Shown: positions 18,770 to 28,404, numbered from the stretch's first letter. The stretch is 36,739 nucleotides of DNA from Deltaproteobacteria bacterium (GCA_036574075.1 JAINCN010000033.1:1-36739), one strand, 5' to 3'. The notes: a model not told the origin generated them from the letters alone. A program made the numbers and translations.

Positions 18770-18952
18770 AGGGCTCCGTCAAAGTCAGATAGGGTTCTGT
18801 GGGCCGATGTCTGGGGTATTTGTTCCGTGCGGCAAATAGCCCCCGTCCATGGGGGCAGATTTGCCGACGGCGCCCGTCCATGGGCGCCTCACTCCACAAA
18901 TACCCCAGACATCGGCCCACGGATTCAGGCTTTTGACTTTGACGGATCCCTG
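18770..18952. mobile_element. Palindromic element, copy D, with terminal repeats and target duplication
   Basis: The outermost ends are AGGGCTCCGTCAAAGTC and, from the right, AGGGATCCGTCAAAGTC (16 of 17 identical). ATTTGTCCT occurs directly on both sides (18761-18769 and 18953-18961), as expected of a target duplication. Inside are the family's arms gccgatgtctggggtatttg / caaataccccagacatcggc and two nested hairpins, GGCAAAT...ATTTGCC and GGCGCCC-GTCCAT-GGGCGCC. This best-preserved copy separates holB from ricT and opens a spurious frame into ricT. Confidence 0.75.
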
Positions 18953-18997
18953 ATTTGTCCTTTGAGCATCCGCACTAATTTGGTACAGTTCCCTTCC

Positions 18998-19993
18998 ATG
19001 GAATCCACAGGCGCACAATCAGCAGCCCTTCCCAACAGGGATGAACCCCCCCCACGGGAACGGATCCTCCTCATCGCTGTGCAGGTGCGGCCCGGAAGGA
19101 CCCCAGTCCACCTTTCCTGCGGACATCACCGGGTCAACAAGGGGGATTATGTCGTCTTCATGACGGAACAGGGCAAGACGGTGGGCGAGGTCATCTCCCA
19201 CCCCGTACCCGTGGATCTGCCGAGCGGGCACGTCCCACCCCAAATCGAAGGGCCTGCGACCATAGAGGAAAGGGAACACCACTTCTCGAACCTCCGATGG
19301 GAGCATGAGGCCAGGCAGGTCTGCCAGCGCCTCATCCAGACCCTTGGCCTCCCCATGAAGCTCATCGAAGTAGAGACCCTTTTTGATCGGGAGAAAACCA
19401 CCTTTTTCTACGTCTCCGAGGGACGGGTGGATTTTCGGGAACTCGTCCGTGAACTCGTAAAGGCCCTGCGGGTTCGAGTCGAGATGCGCCAGGTGAGCAG
19501 CAGACACGCGACCAAATATCTCGGGGGGATCGGGACCTGTGGTCTCCCGCTCTGCTGCGCGACCTTTCTCCATGCCTTTGAGCCCGTCTCCATCAAGATG
19601 GCCAAGGCACAGAACCTATCCCTCAACCCCGCCAAGATCTCTGGGGTCTGCGGGCGTCTCCTCTGTTGCCTTGCCTACGAATATGACAACTATCTCCATC
19701 CGGAACCGGTTCCGGAACCTCCGCCTCCGGTTGCTCCTCCCCTTCAGGAGATCCACCCTGCTACTGTGGCCGGAGAGGACGAGGCAGAGGAACAGGAGAC
19801 GACCCCTTCGTGGGATGAGGAAGAGACGGACGCTACTGACACTGCCCAGCGCAAAAGTCCCAGTAGGAGACGGAAAAGATCTGGACAGGAGCAGGCAAAA
19901 AGCGCCATGGATGCCTCCGGGAAAAACAAAAGGGGTCGTAAGGGCCGAAAAGGCGGCCCCAGCCCGCCTGCCCAGCCACCCTCTGCGAGCTGA
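18998..19993 (+). CDS. ricT: PSP1-domain protein RicT (YaaT)
   Basis: RicT belongs to the iron-sulfur RicAFT complex, studied in Bacillus as a partner of RNase Y; in Desulfobacterota its role is not established. The 331-residue product has the PSP1 core (VQVRPGRTPVHLSCG through VEMRQVSSRHATKYLGGIG) and the cysteine motifs GTCGLPLCC and GVCGRLLCC that hold the cluster. A proline/glutamate-rich then lysine/arginine-rich tail of about 80 residues follows. I start at the ATG at 18998; the frame extends back to 18740, but that part reads through palindromic element D. No clear ribosome site is visible, so a somewhat later start is possible. Six bases separate it from metG. Confidence 0.87.
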   Translation: MESTGAQSAALPNRDEPPPRERILLIAVQVRPGRTPVHLSCGHHRVNKGDYVVFMTEQGKTVGEVISHPVPVDLPSGHVPPQIEGPATIEEREHHFSNLRWEHEARQVCQRLIQTLGLPMKLIEVETLFDREKTTFFYVSEGRVDFRELVRELVKALRVRVEMRQVSSRHATKYLGGIGTCGLPLCCATFLHAFEPVSIKMAKAQNLSLNPAKISGVCGRLLCCLAYEYDNYLHPEPVPEPPPPVAPPLQEIHPATVAGEDEAEEQETTPSWDEEETDATDTAQRKSPSRRRKRSGQEQAKSAMDASGKNKRGRKGRKGGPSPPAQPPSAS

Positions 19994-19999
19994 ACCGAC

Positions 20000-21943
20000 A
20001 TGACGCAGAATTGCTTCTACATCACTACGCCCATCTACTACGTCAACGCCCGCCCCCACCTGGGACACGCCTATTCCACGGTGATGGCCGACATCGAGCG
20101 GCGTTTTCACCGAATGCTGGGCAAGGAGACCTTTTTTCTCACCGGGACGGACGAACACGGGGACAAGATCGTCCAGGCAGCCCGGGATCACGGCATCGAA
20201 CCAAAGGAATACGCAGACCGTATCAGCGCCGAGTTCCGCGCGGCCTGGCCCCTACTCGGTGTGGAACCGGACCGCTTCATCCGCACTACTGATCCTGACC
20301 ATGTGGAGACGGTCCGCCGGGTCCTTTCCCAGGTCCGGGACCGGGGGGACATCGAATTCCGGGAATACGAGGGGCTCTATTGCTTCGGGTGCGAGAGGTT
20401 CTATCTCGAAAGGGAGCTCGTGGATGGGCGGTGTCCGGACCACGGCACAATTCCATCCCTCATCCGGGAAAAGAACTATTTCTTTCTCATGAGCCGCTAC
20501 CAGGACTGGCTCGTGGAGCATATCCTGAACAACCCCGGGTTCATCACGCCTGAACGATACCGCAACGAGGTCCTTTCGTTTCTCCGCGAACCCCTCGAAG
20601 ACCTCTGCATCTCCAGGCCCACGACGCGCCTTTCCTGGGGGATCCCCCTCCCGTTCGACGAAAACTTCGTGACCTACGTCTGGTTCGACGCCCTCATCAA
20701 CTATCTCACAGGCATAGGCTACCCGAATGGCGAAAGATTTGAACGCCTCTGGTCCGTTGCCGAACACATCATAGCCAAGGACATACTCAAGCCCCACGGT
20801 ATTTACTGGCCCACAATGCTCCGCTCGCTCGGACTCGCCCCGCCCAGGAGGATCCACGTCCACGGCTACTGGAGGATGGGCGAGCAGAAGATGTCCAAGA
20901 GTCTCGGAAACGTGGTCGGCCCTGGGGAACTGGTCTCTGCCTTCGGGGTGGATGCCACCCGTTATTGCCTCGCCCGTGAGATGGTCTTTGGGCTCGACGC
21001 CGGATTCAGCGAGGAATCTTTCCGGACGCGGATAAACGCGGAGCTCGCAAACGACCTGGGGAACCTGGTGAGCCGCACCCTCGCCATGGTCGTCAAGTAC
21101 CGGGGCGGAGCCGTCCCCGCCCCAGCAGGTCCGGAAGGGGTGGAGGCCGTGCTCCCCAAGGCCGTCTCGTCCCTCATCCCTGCCTGGAAGCGGGATATGG
21201 AGGCATTCGCAGTCCACCGCGCCCTCCAGGGGATCTCTGAGGTGGTGAATATGGCAAACAAGGTCATAGACAGCTCGGCCCCCTGGGTGCTCGCCAGGGA
21301 TCCCGCCAAGGCCGAGACCCTGGACCGGGTCCTCTATGCGCTTCTCGAGACCTTGAGGATCCTCTCGATCCTTGTCCATCCGGTCATGCCTGGGTCATCT
21401 GCGCGGATCCGCCAGGCCCTCGGCCTCCGGGATCAGGAGGAGCCACGCCTTTCGGACGCCCGATGGGGTCTGCTCTCCCCGACAGGACGCATCTCCCCCA
21501 TGCCTGGTCTCTTTCCCCGCATCGAGGTCCACACCGGGGAAGGGGGAGAAGCCAAACAGAAGAGGAAAAAGGTAAACACCATGGAAGAAAGACATCAGAC
21601 ACCGGAAGGCACCCAGGCCGAAAACCTCATCCCCATCGAGACCTTCGCCCAGCTGGATCTCCGTGTCGCCGAGATCCTCGCTGCAGAAAGGATCCCCAAT
21701 GCAGACCGGCTCCTCAAGCTCACGGTCAGATGTCCGGAGGAGAGGACCATTGTCGCCGGGATCGCAGAATTCTTCGCCCCAGAGGAACTCATAGGAAGGC
21801 AGGTGATAGTTGTCGCCAACCTCAAGCCAGTGACCTTGAAAGGGGTCACGTCCCAGGGGATGCTCCTTGCCGCCAAGGATGCAAACGGACTTCACCTCAG
21901 CGCCCTTTCCTCCCCTGCCGTTCCTGGCACACGGATAAAATAG
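20000..21943 (+). CDS. metG: Methionyl-tRNA synthetase with C-terminal tRNA-binding domain
   Basis: MetG charges tRNA-Met. The 647-residue protein has the HIGH-type motif HLGH (H20-H23) after YITTPIYYVNARP, zinc-type cysteines in YCFGCERFY and GRCPDHG, the anticodon-side SWGIPLPFDENFVTYVWFDA segment and the KMSKS loop (297-301). After a charged linker an EMAP/Trbp111-like domain (about 543-647, FAQLDLRVAEILAAERIPNA) adds general tRNA binding and dimerisation. It follows ricT by six bases and precedes selB by 17, so the three are probably one transcript. Confidence 0.96.
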   Translation: MTQNCFYITTPIYYVNARPHLGHAYSTVMADIERRFHRMLGKETFFLTGTDEHGDKIVQAARDHGIEPKEYADRISAEFRAAWPLLGVEPDRFIRTTDPDHVETVRRVLSQVRDRGDIEFREYEGLYCFGCERFYLERELVDGRCPDHGTIPSLIREKNYFFLMSRYQDWLVEHILNNPGFITPERYRNEVLSFLREPLEDLCISRPTTRLSWGIPLPFDENFVTYVWFDALINYLTGIGYPNGERFERLWSVAEHIIAKDILKPHGIYWPTMLRSLGLAPPRRIHVHGYWRMGEQKMSKSLGNVVGPGELVSAFGVDATRYCLAREMVFGLDAGFSEESFRTRINAELANDLGNLVSRTLAMVVKYRGGAVPAPAGPEGVEAVLPKAVSSLIPAWKRDMEAFAVHRALQGISEVVNMANKVIDSSAPWVLARDPAKAETLDRVLYALLETLRILSILVHPVMPGSSARIRQALGLRDQEEPRLSDARWGLLSPTGRISPMPGLFPRIEVHTGEGGEAKQKRKKVNTMEERHQTPEGTQAENLIPIETFAQLDLRVAEILAAERIPNADRLLKLTVRCPEERTIVAGIAEFFAPEELIGRQVIVVANLKPVTLKGVTSQGMLLAAKDANGLHLSALSSPAVPGTRIK

Positions 21944-21960
21944 ACCCCTGGAAACTCACC

Positions 21961-23874
21961 GTGGGCAAGACCGTCATACTCGGGACCGCCGGGCATATCG
22001 ATCACGGAAAGACCACCCTCGTCAAGGCCTTGACAGGGATCAACACCGACCGGCTCAAGGAGGAGCAGGAGAGAGGGATCACCATCGAGCTCGGATTCGC
22101 CCATCTGGATCTCCCGTCAGGCATTCGGGTAGGCGTGGTGGACGTCCCCGGACACGAGAGATTCGTCAAAAACATGGTGGCAGGAGCAACTGGCATGGAC
22201 CTCGTCGCCCTCGTCATCGCCGCGGACGAGGGGGTGATGCCCCAGACCAGGGAACACATGGAGATATGCCAGCTCCTCGGGGTGAAAAAGGGGCTCGTTG
22301 TCCTCACCAAGACGGACCTCGTGGACCAGGAGTGGATCGAACTCGTCACCGAGGACGTGAAGGAATTCGTCGCAGGGACCTTTCTCGAGGATGCCCCGAT
22401 CCTTGCTGTCTCCTCCACGACCGGCAGCGGGCTCGATCGCCTTGTTTCGGCCATGGACGCCATTGCGCAGGGGATCCCGGAGCGAAGGACCGGAGGGCCT
22501 TACCGCCTCCCAGTGGACCGGGTCTTTACAGTAAAGGGCTTTGGGACCGTGGTCACTGGGACAACCGTCTCAGGCGAGATCCGCCTCGGGGATGAGATCA
22601 CGGTTTATCCCAAGGGGCTCTCGGCGCGCATCCGGGGGATCCAGACCCATGGGGTAGCGGCGGACGAGGCCAGGCCCGGGGTCCGAACCGCCCTGAACCT
22701 TCAGGGGATCGACCGGGAGGAGATCCAGCGCGGGGATGTGGTCGCCACACCCGATTCCCTCCGCCCGAGTCAACTCCTTGACCTCAGGTTCCTCTATCTC
22801 AAGAGCGCCGCGCGTCCCCTCAGGCACAGGAGCCCTGTCCGTTTTCACACCGGGACCGCCGAGGTCATGGGGAGGATCCTGCTCTTTTCTGACGAGGTGG
22901 ACCCAGGAGACGAGACCTACGCCCAGATCATGCTCGACGCCCCGGTGGCCGTCCTTCCCGGGGACCATTACGTGATCCGGAGCTATTCCCCGATCCATAC
23001 CATTGGGGGCGGCCGTATCCTCAATCCCCTTCCCAGGAAACGGAAACGGACCCGGCCCAAGCTCTGGGAGGAGATGAAGGTCCTGGACACAGGCCTGCCT
23101 GGAGAACTCATCGTATATCACCTCAAAAACGCCGGGGTCCGGGGGCTTGCGCCCACGGAGATCTCCATTCGGACAGGCCTCTTTGGCAAGACCCTCGAGC
23201 GCAATCTGAATGAGCTTCTATCCGCACGTGCGATCGTCCGGTTCGAAGGCGATGGCCGGAGATATCTTGCCCGGTCCACCTATGACGCCCTCCTCGAGGC
23301 AGGCCGTTCCCTGCTCGCCGCATACCACCGCGAAAACCCACTTGTGCCCGGCATCCCCAAGGAGGAACTCAAGACCCGCATCTTTCAGCGAAACCCCGAT
23401 CCCCGCCTCTTCCAGAAGGTCCTCACAGACCTCGTCGAATCGGGTATCGCCGTCATGGACCGGGACCTGGTCCGCCTCTCCACCCACGAGGTGGCCCTGG
23501 GCGAGGAAGACGAGGCAGTCAAGGGCGCGATCGAGACTACCTACCGAAAACGCGGACTCGAACCTCCATCGCGTGACGAGGCGATCGCCCAGGTCAAGGG
23601 CAGTCCCCAGACCGCCGGACGGATCCTGGATCTCCTTGTGCGTAACGGGGTCCTCGTCAAGGTCAAGGACGATCTCCTCTTCCACCGGGAGGCCATAGAT
23701 AGGCTCCAGGCCCGGCTCGTCAGGTTTCTGAAGGAGAAGGGCGAGCTCGGGATCACAGATTTCCGCGATCTTACTGGAGGCGTCTCCCGCAAGTACATGA
23801 TCCCCCTGCTCGAATATTTCGATGCCGTGAAGGTGACCCTGAGGGTAGGAGACAAACGGAGACTCCGGGGATAG
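21961..23874 (+). CDS. selB: Selenocysteine-specific elongation factor SelB
   Basis: SelB delivers Sec-tRNA(Sec) to in-frame UGA codons next to a SECIS hairpin. The 637-residue protein begins at GTG 21961 ([20 protein letters not shown]), with G1 GHIDHGKT, the [19 protein letters not shown] switch region typical of SelB, DVPGHERF and TKTDL. Domains II and III follow, and the C-terminal part (about 400-637) contains the winged helices that read SECIS, ending with [20 protein letters not shown], a strong SelB signature. The longer frame starting in metG is spurious. Its presence means the organism should make selenoproteins; none, and no selA, selD or tRNA-Sec, is visible in the window. Confidence 0.95.
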   Translation: MGKTVILGTAGHIDHGKTTLVKALTGINTDRLKEEQERGITIELGFAHLDLPSGIRVGVVDVPGHERFVKNMVAGATGMDLVALVIAADEGVMPQTREHMEICQLLGVKKGLVVLTKTDLVDQEWIELVTEDVKEFVAGTFLEDAPILAVSSTTGSGLDRLVSAMDAIAQGIPERRTGGPYRLPVDRVFTVKGFGTVVTGTTVSGEIRLGDEITVYPKGLSARIRGIQTHGVAADEARPGVRTALNLQGIDREEIQRGDVVATPDSLRPSQLLDLRFLYLKSAARPLRHRSPVRFHTGTAEVMGRILLFSDEVDPGDETYAQIMLDAPVAVLPGDHYVIRSYSPIHTIGGGRILNPLPRKRKRTRPKLWEEMKVLDTGLPGELIVYHLKNAGVRGLAPTEISIRTGLFGKTLERNLNELLSARAIVRFEGDGRRYLARSTYDALLEAGRSLLAAYHRENPLVPGIPKEELKTRIFQRNPDPRLFQKVLTDLVESGIAVMDRDLVRLSTHEVALGEEDEAVKGAIETTYRKRGLEPPSRDEAIAQVKGSPQTAGRILDLLVRNGVLVKVKDDLLFHREAIDRLQARLVRFLKEKGELGITDFRDLTGGVSRKYMIPLLEYFDAVKVTLRVGDKRRLRG

Positions 23875-23883
23875 GTAGGACCG

Positions 23884-25467
23884 ATGGGCTACTCCTTCCG
23901 CATGCGCCTCGAAAAGGCCTTGAAAAACCGGATCAACGGGATCTCAGGCCCAGCAGCACCGACTGCTGACTTTGTCTTCACCTTTGAGCTCGTGCCCGCC
24001 AGGGCCTCCAAGGGAAAGGCCCTGGACGAGATCCTCTCCTTCGTACAGGAGGCGGCTCAGGCCCGCCGGATCGCGGCCTTCTCCATAACGGACAACGCCG
24101 GAGGAAACCCCTCCCTTTCCCCCAAGGCCCTCGGACGGGAGATCAAGGCCCTCGGCGTGGATCCGATCATCCACTTCTCCTGCAAGGACAAGAACCGAAA
24201 CACCATCGAAAGCGAGCTCCTCGAGCTGGCCCGCCTCGGACTCGACGACCTCCTCGTCCTCACCGGGGACTACCCCCGGTACGGCATCCACGGAAACGCC
24301 AAACCCGTCTTCGACCTTGATTCCGTCCTGGTCCTCGACATGATCTCGGACATGAACCATGGCCTCGTCCTGGATCCGCGCGTGCCAGGCGGAGGGGTAA
24401 GGCTGGCGCCTACTGCCTTTCATGCAGGCGGTGTGGTCTCGCCCTTCAAAAGGACCGAGGCGGAGCAGGTCCTCCAGTACCGAAAACTCCTTCGCAAGAT
24501 CAGGGCAGGGGCCTCCTATGTCGTCACCCAGATGGGTTACGACGTACGCAAATTCGACGAACTCCTGAGGTTTCTCCGCAGCGCCGAGGTCCGGTTGCCG
24601 GTCCTGGCCACGGTCTTCGTCCCGAGCCTCGCCCTTGCCCGCGCCATCCACAAAGGGGCCGTGCCAGGCTGTATCCTCCCAGCCCGTCTTCTCGAAGGCA
24701 TGGAGCGGGAGGCATCGGCCCCGGACGGTGGCCACCGGGCCCGTCTCGAGAGGGCCTCCCGCCTCGCGGCCGTTCTTTGGGGTCTCGGATACGAAGGGGT
24801 CCATCTGAGCGGACCGCGCCTTTCGTACAGAGACGTCCAGCAGATCCTTGACCGGTTCGAGGAGATCAGGCCTGACTGGCAGGGATATGTGGAGGAATTC
24901 CTCTTTCCCGAGGAGTGGAACTTCCATTATTTCCAGAGAGATCCCGAAACCGGACTCAACACAGACGAGCCCAGTCCACTAGCGGCCGCTCAGACCCTCG
25001 GTCTTTTGGACACCCTTCACCTGCGAGCAAGCCTCCTCGTCCACGATGCCGCCTTTTCACCAGGACGCGGCCTCCATCCAGTCCTTACCCGTTGGGCCCG
25101 CCGTATCCGCGGGACACGCTGGGAACGGATTCTTACACACGTGGAATATACGGCGAAAAGGGCGCTCTATGGGTGCGAACACTGCGGAGACTGCGCCCTT
25201 TCGGAAACCGCCTTCCTATGCCCCCAGTCCCAGTGCGCCAAGTACCTCCTAAACGGCCCCTGCGGCGGGAGCAGGGACGGCTGGTGCGAGGTCTGGCCAG
25301 GGGAAAGACGCTGCCTCTACGTCCGGGCCTACGAGCGGCTTGCCAGCATAGGCGAGACCCTTCTGGACCCTCACGGATTCGTCCCACCGAGGGACTGGGC
25401 CCTCTACCGGACCTCGTCCTGGATCAACTACCTCCTCGGTCTCGATTACCACAAATATAAAAAGTGA
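23884..25467 (+). CDS. metF: Methylenetetrahydrofolate reductase fused to a MetV-type cysteine-rich domain
   Basis: Residues of about 25-330 form a MetF barrel (FVFTFELVPARASKGKALDE, FSITDNAGG, VDPIIHFSCKDKNRN, LLVLTGDYP, YVVTQMGYD), which reduces methylene-THF to methyl-THF. From about 415 to the end the protein matches the MTHFR C-terminal/MetV domain, with cysteines C431, C434, C437, C446, C451, C460 and C468 that could hold a zinc or iron-sulfur site. In acetogens MetV is a separate subunit that works with MetF in the methyl branch of the Wood-Ljungdahl pathway; here both are on one 527-residue chain. The gene follows selB by nine bases. The electron donor cannot be told from sequence. 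Confidence 0.88.
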   Translation: MGYSFRMRLEKALKNRINGISGPAAPTADFVFTFELVPARASKGKALDEILSFVQEAAQARRIAAFSITDNAGGNPSLSPKALGREIKALGVDPIIHFSCKDKNRNTIESELLELARLGLDDLLVLTGDYPRYGIHGNAKPVFDLDSVLVLDMISDMNHGLVLDPRVPGGGVRLAPTAFHAGGVVSPFKRTEAEQVLQYRKLLRKIRAGASYVVTQMGYDVRKFDELLRFLRSAEVRLPVLATVFVPSLALARAIHKGAVPGCILPARLLEGMEREASAPDGGHRARLERASRLAAVLWGLGYEGVHLSGPRLSYRDVQQILDRFEEIRPDWQGYVEEFLFPEEWNFHYFQRDPETGLNTDEPSPLAAAQTLGLLDTLHLRASLLVHDAAFSPGRGLHPVLTRWARRIRGTRWERILTHVEYTAKRALYGCEHCGDCALSETAFLCPQSQCAKYLLNGPCGGSRDGWCEVWPGERRCLYVRAYERLASIGETLLDPHGFVPPRDWALYRTSSWINYLLGLDYHKYKK

Positions 25468-25474
25468 CACATCG

Positions 25475-25491
25475 CCCTTCAAAATGAAGGG
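25475..25491. terminator. Small hairpin between convergent metF and oppF
   Basis: CCCTTC-AAAAT-GAAGGG forms a six-base-pair stem just after the metF stop, in a 57-base gap to the end of the opposing gene. It could serve as an end signal for either transcript, but no T tract follows. Confidence 0.4.
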
Positions 25492-25524
25492 ACCAGAAGG
25501 CCTTTGAGCTGCCTTACGGGCCTA

Positions 25525-26532
25525 CTAGGACGGGAAATGGCAGACGATGATGTGATCCGGCCCGATCATGACCGTCTTGGGTATCTCCATTAGGCACACA
25601 TCCCCCTTTTTATCGCATCTCGGGGCGAACGGGCACCCGATCCCGCGATTTGGCTCGTGTTCCTCTTCGGCCGCAGACTCATATCCCCGGACCTGGATCT
25701 CTGGCCTGTCGCGCACGGAGGGATCTGGCACAGGGACGGCGTTGAAAAGGAAGCGCGTGTAGGGATGATGGACCTCCGCCGAGAACGTGGAGGTGCAGGG
25801 GTCCAGGGCAGGGAAGACCTCGACGATCCGCCCCTGATACATGACCGCGACCCGGTGACTCATGAACCGGACCAGGGGAAGGTCGTGCGAGATGAAGAGA
25901 TAGGAGAGCCGGTGGCGCTCGTGAAGGTCCAGGAAGAGGTTCACGATCTGGGCCTGGATAGAGACATCCAGGGCGGAGGTGGGTTCGTCTGCCACTACAA
26001 GGGCCGGACAGGTGGCAAGTGCCCGTGCAAGCCCGATCCTCTGGCGCTGCCCCCCGCTGAACTCGTGGGGATAGCGATCCAGGGCCTTTGCGTCGATTCC
26101 TACCTCGGCGAAGAGCCCTTTCACCCGTTCCCGCTCCTCAGCCGGGGAGCAGAGCCCATGGATCCGCAAAGGCTCACGAACGGTCTGGAACACGGTCTTT
26201 TTTGGATTGAGAGAGGAAAATGGGTCTTGGAAGACCATCTGGACCTCCCGGCGAAATGCAAAGGCATCCTTTCCCTTGATCCTCCCGAGCTCCCGGCCCT
26301 GGTAAGAGACAGTGCCCCGGGTCGGAGGCTCCAGGCCTAGGGCGAGGCGGGCGATCGTGGACTTTCCGCACCCGCTCTCTCCCACGAGCCCGAGGATCTC
26401 CCCGGAACGGATCCGGATATCCACGCCGTCCACTGCCCGAACAATCCTGTGCCGAAGGTCGAAAAAACCCCGTCTTGCCCGGTACTCTTTGGAAACGTCG
26501 CGAAACTCCAGAAGCGGGGCGTCCATACTCAT
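25525..26532 (-). CDS. Oligopeptide/dipeptide ABC transporter ATP-binding protein, OppF/DppF type
   Basis: This 335-residue ATPase would power an inner-membrane peptide or nickel-type importer. It has Walker A GESGCGKST (51-59), Q-loop VFQDPFSSLNP, signature FSGGQRQRIGLARAL, Walker B VVADEPTSALD and the H-loop SHDL, plus the OppF/DppF C-terminal extension ending with CPFAPRCDKKGDVC. The ATG overlaps the gpmI stop (ATGA), so it is translated with gpmI. The permeases, binding protein and the OppD partner that such transporters need are not adjacent, which is unusual; the partner genes must lie elsewhere or the gene is an orphan. The substrate is unknown. Confidence 0.9.
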   Translation of the reverse strand: MSMDAPLLEFRDVSKEYRARRGFFDLRHRIVRAVDGVDIRIRSGEILGLVGESGCGKSTIARLALGLEPPTRGTVSYQGRELGRIKGKDAFAFRREVQMVFQDPFSSLNPKKTVFQTVREPLRIHGLCSPAEERERVKGLFAEVGIDAKALDRYPHEFSGGQRQRIGLARALATCPALVVADEPTSALDVSIQAQIVNLFLDLHERHRLSYLFISHDLPLVRFMSHRVAVMYQGRIVEVFPALDPCTSTFSAEVHHPYTRFLFNAVPVPDPSVRDRPEIQVRGYESAAEEEHEPNRGIGCPFAPRCDKKGDVCLMEIPKTVMIGPDHIIVCHFPS

Positions 26533-28079
26533 TCGAAAAGGGGCCTGCCCGTCATCTCCGCGGGTATGGGAAGGCCCATAACCTCGAGCAGCGTCGGGGC
26601 CACGTCCGCCAGGATACCGCGTCTGAGCGTCGCGGTCTTCCTGAGGTCGTCCACAAAGTAGAGCGGGACCGGGTTTGTTGTGTGGGCGGTGGCAGGCCCC
26701 CCGTCAGGTGCGATCATGACCTCGGCGTTTCCATGGTCAGCGGTGACAAGGGCCGCCCCGCCCCTTTTTCTCCAGGCCTCCACAACCCGCCCTACGCAGG
26801 TATCCACGGCCTCGCAGGCCGCTATGGCAGCCTTCAGGACACCTGTATGGCCGACCATGTCCCCATTGGCGAAATTGACCACAATAAGGGCGTCCTGTGC
26901 CGTCTCTATCCTTTTGACAAGGGCGTCAGCCACCTGAAACGCGCTCATCTCGGGCTTGAGGTCATAGGTCGGGACATCTCGAGGCGAAGGGACGAGGAGC
27001 CTGTCTTCCCCTGGAAAGGGGGTTTCCTCTCCGCCGTTGAAAAAATAGGTCACGTGTGCGTACTTTTCCGTCTCTGCGATGCGGAACTGGCCGAGTCCTG
27101 CAAGACTCACGACCTCGCCGAGGATCTTTTCGAGGCGCTGGGGCGGAAAGGCGACAGGGAGATCGAACGTCTCGTCGTATTGGGTCATGGTGACAAAGGT
27201 CGCAAGACCAGGCCTTTTGCCGGTTTCGAACCTGCTAAACGCCGGTTCCGTAAAGGCCCGGGTGAGTTGCCGCGCCCTGTCCGCCCGGAAGTTGAAAAAG
27301 ATCACTGCGTCTCCGTCATGAATGCGAGGAAGCACGTCCCCGCTTTCGCCAACCATTACGACGGGTTTTACGAATTCGTCCGTCTCACCCCGTTCGTAGG
27401 CGTTTTCTACGGCGCGTATCGGGTCCTGTTCCCGGATCCCCTCCCCACGGACAAGGGCCTCATAGGCGATTTGCACCCGATCCCATCGCTTGTCCCGGTC
27501 CATGGCATAATACCGCCCGAGGATGCTGGCGATCTTCCCGCATTTCAGGCGGTTCATCTCATCCTGCACCTGGGCCAGGTACCGGACCCCGCTCGTGGGA
27601 AGGGTGTCCCGGCCGTCGAGGAAGGCATGCAGATAGACATTTTCAACGCCAAGATCCCGGGCCAGACGGAGAAGGGCGAAGAGATGGCCGAGCTGGCTGT
27701 GCACACCGCCGTCTGAGACGAGGCCGAGGAGATGGAGCGAACGCCCGCTTCCCAAGACCGATTCCATGGCCTTTCGAAGCACGGAATTTTCCTGAAACGT
27801 CCCATCCCGGATGGCCTTATCGATCCTCGTGAGCTCCTGATAGACTATCCGCCCTGCACCCAGGTTCAGATGGCCCACCTCCGAGTTTCCCATCTGGCCC
27901 TCGGGCAGCCCCACCGATTCACCTGACGCCTTGAGCAGAGTGAAGGGGTAGTCCTTCTGAATACGATCGAGGAAAGGGGTGCGGGCGAGGCGGATGGCGC
28001 TTCCTTCCGTCTCTTCACGCCAGCCCCAGCCATCCATGATGACGAGCATCGCAGGCCTTACCTGTGACGAATTTTTCAT
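26529..28079 (-). CDS. gpmI: 2,3-bisphosphoglycerate-independent phosphoglycerate mutase
   Basis: GpmI interconverts 3- and 2-phosphoglycerate in glycolysis and gluconeogenesis using two Mn ions. The 516-residue length is standard. Metal and catalytic motifs are intact: VIMDGWGW (D16), MGNSEVGHLNLGAGR with the phosphoserine S66, HAFLDGRDT, GRYYAMDRDKRWDR, NFRADRARQLTRAF, NFANGDMVGHTG and TADHGNAE. GAGGTGAC stands directly upstream of the ATG at 28079. It overlaps a small upstream frame by four bases and the downstream transporter ATPase gene by four. Confidence 0.96.
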   Translation of the reverse strand: MKNSSQVRPAMLVIMDGWGWREETEGSAIRLARTPFLDRIQKDYPFTLLKASGESVGLPEGQMGNSEVGHLNLGAGRIVYQELTRIDKAIRDGTFQENSVLRKAMESVLGSGRSLHLLGLVSDGGVHSQLGHLFALLRLARDLGVENVYLHAFLDGRDTLPTSGVRYLAQVQDEMNRLKCGKIASILGRYYAMDRDKRWDRVQIAYEALVRGEGIREQDPIRAVENAYERGETDEFVKPVVMVGESGDVLPRIHDGDAVIFFNFRADRARQLTRAFTEPAFSRFETGKRPGLATFVTMTQYDETFDLPVAFPPQRLEKILGEVVSLAGLGQFRIAETEKYAHVTYFFNGGEETPFPGEDRLLVPSPRDVPTYDLKPEMSAFQVADALVKRIETAQDALIVVNFANGDMVGHTGVLKAAIAACEAVDTCVGRVVEAWRKRGGAALVTADHGNAEVMIAPDGGPATAHTTNPVPLYFVDDLRKTATLRRGILADVAPTLLEVMGLPIPAEMTGRPLFE

Positions 28080-28363
28080 GTCACCTCACATCCTGCATGC
28101 AGGAGAGCAGATTTCTCTGTAACTGGGGAGCCTATCAACAAAATCATTGGCCCAGAAATGATATGGATATCTTCGCTTAATCTGCCCAAATTGTCCATGA
28201 TCGTGACGATGTGACATCGTTCGGCACCACGCAGGCATCTACCTGTCATCTGCGTATAGCGAACCGGTCTGAAAATCATAAGGGCCCACCTCGATAACGT
28301 TTTCGAGGGCAGGAAATCATTCTTGGTCCCGGAGATTATGGCCCCGGCGTATCTTTCAGCCAT
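28076..28363 (-). CDS. Possible small protein of unknown function upstream of gpmI
   Basis: A 95-residue frame (MAERYAGAIISGTKNDFLPS...) ends with a TGA that overlaps the ATG of gpmI, the arrangement of a coupled gene. I recognise no family, signal peptide or membrane segment apart from a short hydrophobic run IISGPMILLIG near residue 70. Base composition is lower in GC than gpmI. It lies at the edge of the defence island, so it may be a gene truncated at its 5' end, or chance. The start at 28363 has only AAGGG directly before it. Confidence 0.35.
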   Translation of the reverse strand: MAERYAGAIISGTKNDFLPSKTLSRWALMIFRPVRYTQMTGRCLRGAERCHIVTIMDNLGRLSEDIHIISGPMILLIGSPVTEKSALLHAGCEVT

Positions 28364-28404
28364 CCCTTATGAATCATGGGAAGGCCGGCTTTATCTGCAT
28401 ACGG

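Noticed and set aside
18740-18997. N-terminal extension of RicT by 86 residues
   Set aside because: It is the translation of palindromic element D and the holB-ricT gap; homologues start near the ATG at 18998.
21463-21960. N-terminal extension of SelB by 166 residues
   Set aside because: It lies in another frame of metG; the GTG at 21961 gives the normal SelB N-terminus.
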